A stretch of 64,000 nucleotides of DNA from DASUGC01 sp035606665 (GTDB lineage: Bacteria > Acidobacteriota > Vicinamibacteria > Vicinamibacterales > SCN-69-37): contig DATNEY010000027.1 of the NCBI GenBank assembly GCA_035606665.1, positions 124,001-188,000 on the forward strand, read 5' to 3'. The translations under genes were made by a program, and so were the position numbers. How positions within the stretch are numbered: the stretch's first letter is position 1; every line of letters starts with the position of its first letter. The notes below the pieces were generated by a model. That model was not told where the DNA came from, did no database searches, and saw only the letters and a list, made by a program, of their open reading frames with translations. Of the stretch, positions 1 through 8,964 are shown in pieces.

Positions 1-167
1 GCGTGGCGCCGGAACCAGGTGCGATCGCCGAGGCCATCGTGACCCTGCTCTCAGACGACGCGGTACATGCGAGATTGAAGGCGGCCGGTGCCGAGCGGCT
101 GCGCGGATACTCGTGGGCGAGCACCGCGGCGACGGTCCGCCGTGTCCTCGAAGAGGCGGCGCAATGA
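1..167 (+). CDS. Glycosyltransferase family 4, C-terminal fragment
   Basis: This is the last ~54 codons of a gene that begins before the window; the open frame runs from base 3 to the TGA at 165-167. The peptide (AEAIVTLLSDD, then RLRGYSWASTAATVRRVLEE) has the usual end of a GT4 enzyme: a helix that clears the donor domain, then the YSW motif and a last helix. Its stop overlaps the ATG of the next glycosyltransferase by four bases (ATGA), so the two are translationally coupled in the same polysaccharide operon. The donor and acceptor sugars cannot be told from this fragment. Confidence 0.7.
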   Translation, partial: VAPEPGAIAEAIVTLLSDDAVHARLKAAGAERLRGYSWASTAATVRRVLEEAAQ

Positions 168-952
168 CTCCCGACGTCGCCGTCATCATCGTCAACTTCA
201 ACACGCGCGCAGAGCTCGAGTCCTGTCTCGGTTCTCTGGCGGGCGCGCCACCAGCCTGCGTCGCCCGCATCATAATCGTCGACAACGCGTCCACCGACGG
301 CAGTATTGAGTTGGTTCGATCGCGATGGCCCAGGGTGGAGGTGCTCGCGCAGGAGCGCAATCTTGGATTTGGCGCGGCGAACAACGTCGCTCTGAGGAAA
401 TGCCCTGAACCTTACGCGCTGCTGCTCAACAGCGACACGACGGTGCCGGCGGGCGCCATCGATCGACTGCGCGATCGCCTGCTTGCGATGACGGCCGCGG
501 CTGCGGGACCCAGGATCGTCGACCGCGACGGCAAGCCCGAGTTGTCGCACGGCCGGATGCTCACGCCCTGGACCGAGTTCGTGCAGCGTCGCCGGCAGCG
601 GAATCCCGGACCTCACACGGCCGAGGAACAGCTTGTCGATTGGGTCACAGGCGCATGCATGCTGCTCGACGTCGCCGCGGTGCGCGCGGCTGGCTACTTC
701 GACGAGCGCTTCTTCATGTATGAGGAGGACGTCGACCTCTGTGCGTCCCTGCGTGCAGCCGGCGGACGCATTCTCTTTACGCCCGCAGCCGAAATCGTGC
801 ATGTCCGAGGGCGATCGCCACGCGCGCCTGTCGCGGCCGGCACCGGCGCTCATTACGACCGCAGTCATCTCGCCTTTTACGAGAAACATGCCGCCGGCTG
901 GGCCCCCGTGCTGCGCCTGTGGATGCGCCTGCGCGGACGCCGCGTCCGATAG
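164..952 (+). CDS. Glycosyltransferase family 2 (rhamnosyltransferase-like)
   Basis: A 262-residue cytoplasmic GT-A enzyme that probably adds a sugar to a lipid-linked exopolysaccharide intermediate. The N-terminus has the GT2 start VAVIIVNFNT, then DNASTDGS at about 40-47, the metal-binding region NSDT at about 89-92, and MYEEDVDLC at about 185-193, where the ED pair is the likely catalytic base region. This layout is that of COG1216-type rhamnosyltransferases; the actual sugar is unknown. The ATG at 164 is chosen over an upstream in-frame start because it overlaps the previous stop (ATGA) and begins right at the conserved strand. Next gene starts 20 bases downstream. Confidence 0.85.
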   Translation: MTPDVAVIIVNFNTRAELESCLGSLAGAPPACVARIIIVDNASTDGSIELVRSRWPRVEVLAQERNLGFGAANNVALRKCPEPYALLLNSDTTVPAGAIDRLRDRLLAMTAAAAGPRIVDRDGKPELSHGRMLTPWTEFVQRRRQRNPGPHTAEEQLVDWVTGACMLLDVAAVRAAGYFDERFFMYEEDVDLCASLRAAGGRILFTPAAEIVHVRGRSPRAPVAAGTGAHYDRSHLAFYEKHAAGWAPVLRLWMRLRGRRVR

Positions 953-971
953 AATCACGCCGGTACGTCTG

Positions 972-2096
972 GTGAGAGTCGCGATCGATGCCAGGAAGCT
1001 CCATGACTACGGCATCGGCACATACGTCAGGAACCTGCTGCGCGAGCTGGCGCGGCAGAACGACGATGCCGAGTACGTCCTGCTGTGCCCGCCCGCCGAC
1101 ATCGAGGAGCTGCGGGCACTCGGGCCGCGGTTTCAGCCCGTCGCCGAGCGCTCCGGAAATTACTCGGTCAGGGAACAGATCAGCATTCCGCGCACACTCG
1201 CCCGGTCGCGCGTCGACCTGTTCCACGCACCGCACTACGTCGTCTCGCCGTTCGTCACGACACCGTACGTGGTGACGATTCACGACTGCATCCATCTTCG
1301 GTTTCCGCAGTACCTTCCCAACCGGCGCGCGTTGCACTACGCGCGCGTGATGATGCGAATGTCGGCGAAGCGATCCCGCCGCGTGCTCACGGTCTCGCAG
1401 GCCTCGAAGGATGACATCCTGCACTACCTGAGGGTCCCGGACTCGAAGGTCGAAGTGATCTACAACGCGCTCGACGAGCGCCTGGCGGTCGTCCCGACAC
1501 CGGACGAGGTCGATCGCGTGCGCCAGCGGTTCCAGCTCACGGCGCCGTTCGTGCTGTACGCGGGCAACATCAAGCCGCACAAGAACCTCGACCGCCTGAT
1601 CGAAGCGTTCTCGATCATGCGCAAGTCCGGCATCGACGACGTGCAACTCCTGATCATCGGCGACGAGATTTCCAAATACCCGAGCCTGCGGCGGCTGGTA
1701 CACCGGCACCACCTGTATCCGCACGTGCGGTTTCTCGGATTCGTCCCGGATGCGACGCTCGCCGTGCTCTACCGGCTCGCGGCCGTCTTTGTCTTCCCGT
1801 CGCTGTACGAGGGCTTCGGCCTGCCGCCCCTCGAAGCCATGGCCGCCGGCACGCCGGTCGTGACGTCCAACGTGTCTTCGCTTCCCGAAGTCGTCGGGAA
1901 TGCGGCCCTGCTGATCCCTCCCACTGATGCCGCGGCCATCGCCGACGCCATCGCGCGCGTTCTGAACCAACCGGGGCTGCGGGCCGAGCTCGTCGAACGC
2001 GGCTTCGAGCGCGTCAAGCAGTTTTCCTGGGAACGGTCGGTCGCGCGCGTCCGGCAGGTGTACGGCGAACTCACAAGGGTGCGTGCGGATGCCTGA
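972..2096 (+). CDS. Glycosyltransferase family 4
   Basis: A 374-residue GT-B retaining glycosyltransferase. It opens with VRVAIDARKL and the glycine-rich GIGTYVRN acceptor-domain loop. The donor domain has KPHKNL at about 201-206 and the E-x7-E pair EGFGLPPLE at about 280-288, which binds the nucleotide sugar. It resembles mannosyltransferases of O-antigen and exopolysaccharide clusters. The open frame extends further upstream, but that part lies over the previous gene and has no homology, so the GTG at 972 is taken as start. It overlaps the next glycosyltransferase by 8 bases. Confidence 0.85.
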   Translation: MRVAIDARKLHDYGIGTYVRNLLRELARQNDDAEYVLLCPPADIEELRALGPRFQPVAERSGNYSVREQISIPRTLARSRVDLFHAPHYVVSPFVTTPYVVTIHDCIHLRFPQYLPNRRALHYARVMMRMSAKRSRRVLTVSQASKDDILHYLRVPDSKVEVIYNALDERLAVVPTPDEVDRVRQRFQLTAPFVLYAGNIKPHKNLDRLIEAFSIMRKSGIDDVQLLIIGDEISKYPSLRRLVHRHHLYPHVRFLGFVPDATLAVLYRLAAVFVFPSLYEGFGLPPLEAMAAGTPVVTSNVSSLPEVVGNAALLIPPTDAAAIADAIARVLNQPGLRAELVERGFERVKQFSWERSVARVRQVYGELTRVRADA

Positions 2097-3222
2097 GGCA
2101 CCAAGCCGTCCGCTGAGCGTCCCCGGCCGCGTGGTGCTCGTGCACGACTGGCTTACGGGGATGCGGGGCGGCGAGAAGGTTCTGGAGGCGATCTGCCGGC
2201 TCTTCCCGTCGTCCGATCTCTACACGCTGTTCCACAAACGCGGATCGGTCAGCCCGCTCATCGAGGCACGTCGCATCCACACATCGCCGTTGCAGTGGCT
2301 GCCGGGATCGACGCGCCGGTACCGGGAAATGCTGCCGCTGTTTCCCGCGGCCATCGAGCTGTTCGATCTCGACGACGCGGATCTCGTGATCTCGACGAGT
2401 CACTGCGCGGCCAAAGCAGTCGTTCGTACGGGTCGCGCGAGGCACCTGTGCTACTGCTTTTCGCCCATGCGCTATGCCTGGGATCAGTTCGATGCCTATT
2501 TCGGGCGGGCGCGCGTGGGGGGGCTCGGCAACGCGCTGGCGCGGCTGGCGATCGCTCCGATTGCGCGATGGGATCGAGCAACAGCACACCGGGTCGATCG
2601 ATTCCTCGCCGACTCAGGTTACGTTGCCGCGCGGATCGCCCGGTACTATAATCGCGAGGCGACTGTGCTGCACCCGCCTGTGGATACAGGATTCTTCACG
2701 CCAGACGGGTCGCCGCCCGAATCGTACTTTCTCGTGGTTTCAGCGCTCGTGCCGTACAAACGAATCGATCTCGCCGTCGACGCGGCTACGCGCCTCGGCG
2801 TGCCCTTGAAGGTTGTCGGCACCGGTCCCGATCTCGCACGGCTTCGTGCGCGGGCCGGCGGTACGGTCACCTTCCATGGCGGGGTCGGGAACGAGGAGCT
2901 TCTGAGGCTTTACCGCGGCGCGCGTGCGCTCATCCTCCCCGCGGAGGAGGACTTCGGTATCGCGCCGGTCGAAGCCATGGCGTGTGGACGGCCAGCCATC
3001 GCGTTCGGCCGGGGCGGAGCCGTTGAGACCGTCATTCCAGGCGTCACCGGCGCGCTGACGGCCGAACAGTCAGTGGACGCGTTCGCCGACGCCATGGCGT
3101 CCAGTAGCGCCGCCGCGTACGATTCGGCCGCAATCCGGCGGCACGCCGAGTCCTTCAGTACCGCGAGGTTCGAATCGGGCTTCGTCGCAGCGGTGACCTC
3201 CCTGCTGGCGGAGCCGGCATAG
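2089..3222 (+). CDS. Glycosyltransferase family 4 (WbaZ-like)
   Basis: A 377-residue GT4 enzyme. The N-terminal VVLVHDWLTGMRGGEKVLE is typical of WbaZ-like mannosyltransferases of O-antigen clusters. The C-terminal domain has VPYKRIDLA and the donor-binding E-x7-E in EEDFGIAPVEAM near residue 290. ATG 2089 is preferred to GTG 2083 because an AAGGG sits 9 bases before the ATG and only 3 before the GTG. The stop TAG abuts the ATG of the next gene with no spacer, so these genes form one operon. Sugar specificity is inferred only from the family. Confidence 0.85.
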   Translation: MPEAPSRPLSVPGRVVLVHDWLTGMRGGEKVLEAICRLFPSSDLYTLFHKRGSVSPLIEARRIHTSPLQWLPGSTRRYREMLPLFPAAIELFDLDDADLVISTSHCAAKAVVRTGRARHLCYCFSPMRYAWDQFDAYFGRARVGGLGNALARLAIAPIARWDRATAHRVDRFLADSGYVAARIARYYNREATVLHPPVDTGFFTPDGSPPESYFLVVSALVPYKRIDLAVDAATRLGVPLKVVGTGPDLARLRARAGGTVTFHGGVGNEELLRLYRGARALILPAEEDFGIAPVEAMACGRPAIAFGRGGAVETVIPGVTGALTAEQSVDAFADAMASSSAAAYDSAAIRRHAESFSTARFESGFVAAVTSLLAEPA

Positions 3223-4656
3223 ATGCTCCGGCGCTACAACCGGCTGCTCGTCGCCTGCTATGTGGTCGCGGACCTGCTATCCGCTGCGGCGGCCTTCCTG
3301 CTGGCGTACTACATCCGCTTCGACAGCTGGTTCGTCGAGCTCGTTCCCGTCACGAAGACGCAACCGCCCTTCTCCCAGTATCTCTACAGCCTGCCGGTGA
3401 TCGCACTGCTCGTGCCCGCGGCGTTCCAGATTCAGGGCCTGTACCGGCTGCGTCGCGGTCGAACGCGCGTCGATGACTTCTTCGCCGTGCTTGTCGGGAG
3501 CGTGCTGGCCGTGCTCGTCGGCGTGGCCTTTTCTCTGTACGCCACGGCCTACGTCTCATCGCTGAACGAATTCCATCCAATCTCGCGCGCCGTCTGGGTG
3601 CTTTTCCTTGGCCTCACGGTCACGTTCACGTACACCTCCCGCGAGGTCGTGCGCGACTTGCTCCATCGGCGCTGGCGCGCCGGCATCGGCCTCAAGCACG
3701 TCCTGATCGTCGGCGCCGGCGATCTCGGCCGCATGGTTGCGGACCGCATCCTCGAGCACAGTGAGCTCGGCTTCAAACTCGTCGGATTCGCCGACGATCG
3801 GGCGGCAGACAGTGACGCCATCGGGTACCGGGGCCTTCCCGTGCTCGGAACCGTCACCGACGCGCCTCAAATCTGCGAGACCGAACGGATCGACGAGATC
3901 TATGTCGCGCTGCCGCTCGACGAGCACCTGAAGATGCTCGGCGTCGTGGAATTCGCCAGCCGCGAGTGCATCAACGTGCACGTCATTCCCGACCTCCTGC
4001 AGTTCATCGCGCTTCGGGCCCGCCTCGAGGACCTCGACGGCCTGCCGATGATCGGCATCAACGACGTTCCGTTGCGCGGCTTCAACAGCGTCATCAAGCG
4101 CATGGTCGACGTGGCGCTCTCCTTCGCCGTGCTCGCCATCGGCGTTCTACCCGGACTGCTCATCGCATTCCTGATCAAACGGAGCTCACCCGGTCCAGCC
4201 TTCTACAAACAGGAACGGATGGGCCTCGACGGTAAGGCCTTCACCGTCTACAAGTACCGAACGATGGTCCTGGAGGCCGAGGACTCGACGGGTCCGATCT
4301 GGGCACGCGACGACGACCCTCGAACGACCGCCCTCGGCCGCTGGCTGCGGCGCTTTGACATCGACGAGATGCCCCAGTTCTGGAACGTGCTCCGCGGCGA
4401 CATGTCGATCGTCGGCCCGAGACCGGAGCGCCCGTTCTTCGTCGAGCAGTTCAAGCACCGCATTCCGTCGTACATGCTGCGCCACAAGGTGAAGGCGGGA
4501 ATTACGGGCTGGGCGCAGGTCAACGGGTGGCGCGGCAACACGTCGCTCGAAAAGCGCATCGAATTCGACCTCTACTACATCGAGAACTGGTCGCTCTCGC
4601 TCGACTTCAAGATCATGTGGCTCACCGTGCTGCGCGGGCTGAACCGCGCGGTCTAG
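3223..4656 (+). CDS. Polyprenyl glycosylphosphotransferase (WcaJ-type initiating enzyme)
   Basis: A 477-residue membrane protein that probably starts the repeat unit by moving a sugar-1-phosphate from a UDP-sugar to undecaprenyl phosphate at the inner membrane. The N-terminus has about four hydrophobic segments (residues ~10-145). A Rossmann-like CoA_binding domain follows, with GAGDLGR at about 164-170. A further membrane segment begins near 291 (KRMVDVALSF). The bacterial sugar transferase domain has KQERMG, YKYRTM near 343, and GPRPERP. The length fits the WcaJ/EpsL exopolysaccharide family. It starts directly after the preceding stop, which supports one exopolysaccharide operon. Confidence 0.9.
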   Translation: MLRRYNRLLVACYVVADLLSAAAAFLLAYYIRFDSWFVELVPVTKTQPPFSQYLYSLPVIALLVPAAFQIQGLYRLRRGRTRVDDFFAVLVGSVLAVLVGVAFSLYATAYVSSLNEFHPISRAVWVLFLGLTVTFTYTSREVVRDLLHRRWRAGIGLKHVLIVGAGDLGRMVADRILEHSELGFKLVGFADDRAADSDAIGYRGLPVLGTVTDAPQICETERIDEIYVALPLDEHLKMLGVVEFASRECINVHVIPDLLQFIALRARLEDLDGLPMIGINDVPLRGFNSVIKRMVDVALSFAVLAIGVLPGLLIAFLIKRSSPGPAFYKQERMGLDGKAFTVYKYRTMVLEAEDSTGPIWARDDDPRTTALGRWLRRFDIDEMPQFWNVLRGDMSIVGPRPERPFFVEQFKHRIPSYMLRHKVKAGITGWAQVNGWRGNTSLEKRIEFDLYYIENWSLSLDFKIMWLTVLRGLNRAV

Positions 4657-4663
4657 CGGCATA

Positions 4664-4713
4664 TCGCGAATGAGTGGACGAATGAGCCGACGGAGCGGAG
4701 CGAGACGAAGGAC
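4664..4713. repeat. GC-rich purine repeat tract upstream of UDP-glucuronate decarboxylase
   Basis: This 60-base gap holds a tract with alternating GAGTGGACGA, GAGCCGACGG and AGCGGAGCGAGACG units. Similar GAGCG/CGGAGCG strings appear near 10800, 30220, 36900 and 52650. The end of the tract (GAAGGA) may act as the ribosome-binding site for the ATG at 4717. Confidence 0.4.
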
Positions 4714-4716
4714 ATA

Positions 4717-5652
4717 ATGCGCATAGTCATTACCGGCGCCGCCGGGTTCATCGGGTCGCACCTGTCGGAGCGTCTGATCGATCAGGGCCACTCCGTCGTT
4801 GGCATCGACAACCTTCTCACGGGCGACCTCGCGAACATCGCGCATCTGGTCGGGCGCGACTTCGTGTTCGTGAAACACGACGTGACGAACTACATCAACG
4901 TCGATGGGCCCGTCGACCGCGTGTACCACTGGGCCAGTCCCGCAAGCCCCATCGACTACCTCGAGTGGCCCATCCCGACACTCAAGGTCGGCGCCCTGGG
5001 CACGCATAACGCCCTCGGTCTCGCCAAAGCCAAGGGCGCGCGCTTCATCATCGCGTCCACGTCCGAGGTCTACGGGGATCCGCTCGAGCATCCGCAGAAG
5101 GAGTCGTACTGGGGCAACGTGAATCCGGTCGGACCGCGCGGGGTGTACGACGAAGCCAAGCGCTTCGCGGAGGCCATCACCATGGCCTACCACCGGTACC
5201 ACGGACTCGACGCGAAAATCGTGCGGATCTTCAACACGTACGGTCCCCGGATGCGCGTCCTCGACGGCCGGGCGGTGCCCAATTTCATCGCGCAGGCGCT
5301 GCGCGACGAGGACGTGACCATCTTCGGCAGCGGCAAGCAGACGCGGAGCTTTTGCTACATCAGCGACCTGGTCACCGGCATCATCGCCCTGATGGAATCC
5401 AACGTGAACGAGCCCGTCAACATCGGCAATCCGCACGAGATGTCGATCGAGGAGATGGCGCGCGCCATCATCCAGATGACGGGTTCAAAGAGCCGCGTCA
5501 TCTTCAAGCCGCTGCCGACGGACGATCCGCAGGTGCGGCGTCCCGACATCACGAAGGCCAGGACGCTGCTCGGCTGGGAGCCCAAGGTGTCGCTCCAGGA
5601 GGGGCTCACCTCGACGATCGAGTACTTCCGGACGAAGATCGCGTCTGCCTGA
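4717..5652 (+). CDS. UDP-glucuronic acid decarboxylase (UDP-xylose synthase)
   Basis: A 311-residue short-chain dehydrogenase-type enzyme that converts UDP-glucuronate to UDP-xylose plus CO2 with bound NAD+. The NAD motif GAAGFIGS is at residues 7-14. The UXS-specific stretch STSEVYGDPLEHPQ is followed by NPVGPRGVYDEAKR, which contains the catalytic Y144xxxK148. The RTFGP-like region (RIFNTYGPRM) and the RSFCYISDLV segment are also present. It would supply UDP-xylose to the glycosyltransferases just upstream, so it is likely the last gene of that cluster. A 60-base repeat tract precedes it. Confidence 0.92.
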   Translation: MRIVITGAAGFIGSHLSERLIDQGHSVVGIDNLLTGDLANIAHLVGRDFVFVKHDVTNYINVDGPVDRVYHWASPASPIDYLEWPIPTLKVGALGTHNALGLAKAKGARFIIASTSEVYGDPLEHPQKESYWGNVNPVGPRGVYDEAKRFAEAITMAYHRYHGLDAKIVRIFNTYGPRMRVLDGRAVPNFIAQALRDEDVTIFGSGKQTRSFCYISDLVTGIIALMESNVNEPVNIGNPHEMSIEEMARAIIQMTGSKSRVIFKPLPTDDPQVRRPDITKARTLLGWEPKVSLQEGLTSTIEYFRTKIASA

Positions 5653-5688
5653 CGCTTGGTTTTCTTAGACTTGTAGGGCCGTGAAGTT

Positions 5689-5757
5689 CCATGAAGGAAG
5701 GTCGCCGTGGGTCTGCGGCCGGTCGAGGTCACTGCCGTCCTTCATGGCCCTTCATGG
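5689..5757. terminator. Possible bidirectional terminator between convergent genes
   Basis: The gap between the decarboxylase (+) and the pgsA-like gene (-) holds CCATGAAGG at 5689-5697 and two copies of its reverse complement, CCTTCATGG, ending at 5747 and 5757. The stem is only 9 bp with a loop of over 40 bases, and no T-run follows, so terminator function is a weak inference. Confidence 0.3.
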
Positions 5758-5782
5758 CCCTAATGGTTAAGAAAGACAGCGA

Positions 5783-6334
5783 CTACGGCTCAGCCGACGG
5801 GCGGCGCATGCGGAACAGGTATTCGAAGCCTGAGACGATAGTGATCGCCGCCGAGAGGTAGACGGCGATCGGCACGAGTGGCAGAGCGCGCTCGTCGTAG
5901 TTTGCGTAGAGCGTGACGACCCCCGTCACGAGATACGTCGCCGTCGCGACCTTCCCCAGCATGGACGGCTTGAACGTACGTCGCGCGACCGCGAGGTTGA
6001 AGATCGCGACGGTCATGACAATCGCGATGTCGCGACTGATGACGAGCACCGTCAGCCAGATCGGGATCCTCGCAGTGAGGCCCAGCCCTGGAAGCGTGAG
6101 CACGATAAACATCGCCGCAAGCAGCAGCTTGTCGGCCATCGGATCCAGCCAGGCGCCGAGCGTGGTCGGGCCGGATCGGCGCGCGAGCAGGCCGTCGAGC
6201 GCGTCGGTGATCGCCGCGACGGCAAACGTTACGAGCGCCCAACCCGGCCGGCCGTACAGCATGCACAGGACGAAGACCGGGACGAGCAGCAGGCGCAGCA
6301 GTGTGAGCTGATTCGCGGCGGTCAGAACGGACAT
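5783..6334 (-). CDS. pgsA: CDP-alcohol phosphatidyltransferase (PgsA-like)
   Basis: A 183-residue inner-membrane enzyme, probably CDP-diacylglycerol-glycerol-3-phosphate 3-phosphatidyltransferase, which makes phosphatidylglycerol phosphate. The CDP-OH-P motif is intact: D44ALDG48LLAR, then G60 and D64/D68 in LDPMADK. It has about five hydrophobic segments and starts with ANQLTLLRLLLVPVF, typical of PgsA. The start lies three bases after the stop of the TPR lipoprotein gene, so it is the last gene of the long minus-strand run. Other CDP-alcohol transferases share the motif, so the exact alcohol substrate is inferred. Confidence 0.87.
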   Translation of the reverse strand: MSVLTAANQLTLLRLLLVPVFVLCMLYGRPGWALVTFAVAAITDALDGLLARRSGPTTLGAWLDPMADKLLLAAMFIVLTLPGLGLTARIPIWLTVLVISRDIAIVMTVAIFNLAVARRTFKPSMLGKVATATYLVTGVVTLYANYDERALPLVPIAVYLSAAITIVSGFEYLFRMRRPSAEP

Positions 6335-6337
6335 CGC

Positions 6338-7678
6338 CTATCGCTCCCCCAGCTGCCGAATCCGCGCGACTGCCGCGACGACTTCGGCGCCGCTTGCCGC
6401 GCGCGCACCCTGAAACCGGCCGGCGTCGTCCAGCGTCAGCACACCCGCGGTCACGGCGAGCGCCGCCGAACGGTAGCCGGCGTTGGTGGCAGGGAGATCT
6501 GCCAGCTGCGGACGCGCGGCCTGCCATTTCGTGAGCTCCGCTGGCTTGCTGGTGAGTGCCGGCGGAATCAGCCGGGAGGCGACTTGCGCAAGGTCGCTCC
6601 GTCTCACCACCGCCGCGGGCTGAAATGTGTGGTTGGTGTACACGTCCATGACGCCCGCCTGCGTGACTGCGGCGATCCAGACGGCCGCCCAATGCGTTCG
6701 AATGTCCGTGGCCACCACGGGCGCGCGCTTGGCGGCTCGATCGAGAACCGTCGCGAGCCGGATGCCGATGAGCCCGGCAAGATCGCCGCGCGTCACCGTC
6801 TGAGCCGTGCCGAGATCCCGGAGTTCGTCAGGCAGTCCGCTCTTCTCCGAACGATCGCGCGCCGACTCCGCCTTTGACTTCCATTTCGAGTCGATCGCCG
6901 CCGCGCGCCCGTACGCACCCGCCGCTTCTGCGAGGCGCCCACGCGCCTCGAGGATGGCGCCAAGTGCCGCGTGGGTCTCAGCGTCGCTGCTCTCGAGCTG
7001 GAGCGCCTTCCTGACGCGAGCCTCCGCCTCGGCGGCCTTGCCGGCGGCCAGCTCTTCCAGGGCGAGCTCCCGCATCAACGTCGCGCTCGCCGGCGAAATC
7101 GCCAGCGCGCGGGTAAAGACATCAGCTGCTTCGCCATGACGGCCGGCCGAGCGGGCCCGGCGTCCGCTCTCGGTCAGGAGCTGCACCTGCCTCACGCGAA
7201 GCAACTCGAGACGCGTCCGCTCTGCCTCCCGGGACGGATCGATCGCGATGACCCGCTCGAGCGCCGAGACGGCCGCATCGAAGTCCTCAACCGCAACCTC
7301 CGCGGCGACCAATCCCCGCAGCGCCGGAAGGTATCGGGCATCACGAGCCAGGGCCGCCGTGAATCGTGCGATCGCGGGACGATACTGCCGCTGCGCGATT
7401 GCAACGAGGCCCAGTCCCGTCTCCGCCGGGTAGAACGACGGCTGGCCCTTCAGCACCTCGGCGTATGTGGCGGTTGCCGCCCGAAGATCGTTGGCCTGCA
7501 GCTGCTTCCACGCTTGCAGGTGCCGCTCCCGCAGCGGCGCCGCGATCGAGAGCCGCGCCGGAATATCCGGAGCCGGCAGGTCCGGAAACGCCACGCCCGA
7601 ACCTGTCCGGGGCGGCGCGGAGGCACAGGCCCACGCAATGAGGCAGAGGCCTGTTACGGCGAGGTGTCTGCGCATCAT
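6338..7678 (-). CDS. TPR lipoprotein with S-layer-homology-like C-terminus
   Basis: A 446-residue envelope protein. The start MMRRHLAVTGLCLIAWAC has a lipobox-like end (IAWAC), so it is probably lipidated. Residues ~50-270 are tetratricopeptide repeats (for example LQANDLRAATATYAEVLKG and FDAAVSALERVIAIDPS). The last ~150 residues (VTRGDLAGLIGIRL, DIRTHW, ITRSDLAQV-like) resemble SLH domains, which bind cell-wall polymers. The start overlaps the hflX stop by four bases. A role in envelope assembly is plausible but inferred; no enzymatic motif is seen. Confidence 0.75.
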   Translation of the reverse strand: MMRRHLAVTGLCLIAWACASAPPRTGSGVAFPDLPAPDIPARLSIAAPLRERHLQAWKQLQANDLRAATATYAEVLKGQPSFYPAETGLGLVAIAQRQYRPAIARFTAALARDARYLPALRGLVAAEVAVEDFDAAVSALERVIAIDPSREAERTRLELLRVRQVQLLTESGRRARSAGRHGEAADVFTRALAISPASATLMRELALEELAAGKAAEAEARVRKALQLESSDAETHAALGAILEARGRLAEAAGAYGRAAAIDSKWKSKAESARDRSEKSGLPDELRDLGTAQTVTRGDLAGLIGIRLATVLDRAAKRAPVVATDIRTHWAAVWIAAVTQAGVMDVYTNHTFQPAAVVRRSDLAQVASRLIPPALTSKPAELTKWQAARPQLADLPATNAGYRSAALAVTAGVLTLDDAGRFQGARAASGAEVVAAVARIRQLGER

Positions 7679-8964
7679 GCCGGCACCCTCGCCCGCTGGA
7701 AGCGGGAGAGCAGGCGACGCGGCACGTCTGCTTCGACGGTGACGCGATCCTCAACGGTGATGTGACTCACGACCCTGCCGAACCTGTAGAGATCGGCCAG
7801 CGTCCGTCGATCGCGCTCGTCGGTACTGTCGAACCCCAATGTGATTCGTTCGGTGTCCATCGATAGTCGTCCTGCCAGCACTTCGACGATCTCCGCGCGG
7901 CTCGACGCCCGCGTCGCGGCCACGAACAGCGCGTCCCGATAGAGCGCCTTGAGCCGCGCCAGCTCGTCCCGGCTGACCAGGTCGATCTTGTTGTACACGT
8001 CGAGCGTCGGAACACTATCCGCTCCGACTTCGCGCAGGACCGATCGCACGGCCTCGATCCGGCGTTCGCGATCGTCGGCGGCGCCGTCGATGACGTGGAC
8101 AAGCAGATCCGCCGCGACGACCTCTTCGAGCGTGGCACGAAATGCCGCAACGAGCTGATGAGGCAGCCGATCGAGAAACCCGACCGTGTCCGACAAAAGG
8201 ATCTGCCTCGCATCGGGCAGCCGAATCCTTCGGACGAGCGGGTCGAGGGTCACGAACAACGCGTCGGACGCAACCGCATCGGCCCCCGTCAGCAGGTTGA
8301 ACAGCGTCGTCTTGCCCGCGTTGGTGTATCCGACGAGCGCCACGGTCGGCACGTCGGCTCGCTTACGGCGATTGCGCAGGTAGGCTCGGCGCCGCCCGAC
8401 GTCGGCGATCTCGTCCTTCAGCACCGAAATGCGATGGCGAATCCTCCGTCTGTCGGTTTCCAGCTTCGTTTCACCGGGTCCGCGCGTGCCGATGCCGCCG
8501 CCCAGGCGCGAGAGCGCCTCGCTCGACCCCGCGAGCCTCGGCAGCCGGTACTCCAACTGCGCGAGTTCGACCTGAAGCTGACCCTCATTCGTCCGCGCAC
8601 GCCTCGCGAAGATGTCGAGGATGAGTTCGGTGCGATCGATGACGCGCCGCCCGCATGCCTTCTCGAGATTGCGCGCCTGCGCAGGCGTGAGTTCGTTATC
8701 GACGATGATGAGGGTGGCGCCGGCCTCGTCACAGGCGCGCGCAATCTGCTCGGCCTTCCCGCCGCCGATGAGCGTGGCGGGATCGGGCACGGCCCGCTCC
8801 TGCACGGCGCGCAGCACCACCGTCGCGCCGGCAGCGGCTGCCAGGCCCGCAAGTTCTTCGAGTTGTAATTCGGGATCTGCCGACCGGGACCGCCGCGTCA
8901 CCAGTCCGACCAGCGCCGCGCGTTCGACGGGCGGATGGATCGAAGCCGCGCCGCGACGTTTCAT
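7675..8964 (-). CDS. hflX: GTPase HflX
   Basis: A 429-residue ribosome-binding GTPase that splits or rescues stalled ribosomes. The N-terminal HflX domain has IGGGKAEQI, VDNELTPAQARNLE and the glycine-rich GGGIGTRGPGE at about 155-165. The G domain has G1 GYTNAGKTT at about 212-220, G3 DTVGF, and G4 NKID. The frame is open far upstream over the Sua5 gene, but the ATG at 8964 matches the family and overlaps the Sua5 stop by four bases (ATGA). It overlaps the next gene (TPR lipoprotein) in the same way. Confidence 0.93.
   Translation of the reverse strand: MKRRGAASIHPPVERAALVGLVTRRSRSADPELQLEELAGLAAAAGATVVLRAVQERAVPDPATLIGGGKAEQIARACDEAGATLIIVDNELTPAQARNLEKACGRRVIDRTELILDIFARRARTNEGQLQVELAQLEYRLPRLAGSSEALSRLGGGIGTRGPGETKLETDRRRIRHRISVLKDEIADVGRRRAYLRNRRKRADVPTVALVGYTNAGKTTLFNLLTGADAVASDALFVTLDPLVRRIRLPDARQILLSDTVGFLDRLPHQLVAAFRATLEEVVAADLLVHVIDGAADDRERRIEAVRSVLREVGADSVPTLDVYNKIDLVSRDELARLKALYRDALFVAATRASSRAEIVEVLAGRLSMDTERITLGFDSTDERDRRTLADLYRFGRVVSHITVEDRVTVEADVPRRLLSRFQRARVPA

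Noticed and set aside
777..1970. Long minus-strand frame of 397 codons
   Set aside because: It lies over two glycosyltransferase genes with clear motifs and reads as Arg/His-rich nonsense. It is a high-GC shadow frame.
4186..5436. Minus-strand frame of 416 codons
   Set aside because: It is antisense to the sugar transferase and UDP-xylose synthase genes; no domain is seen.
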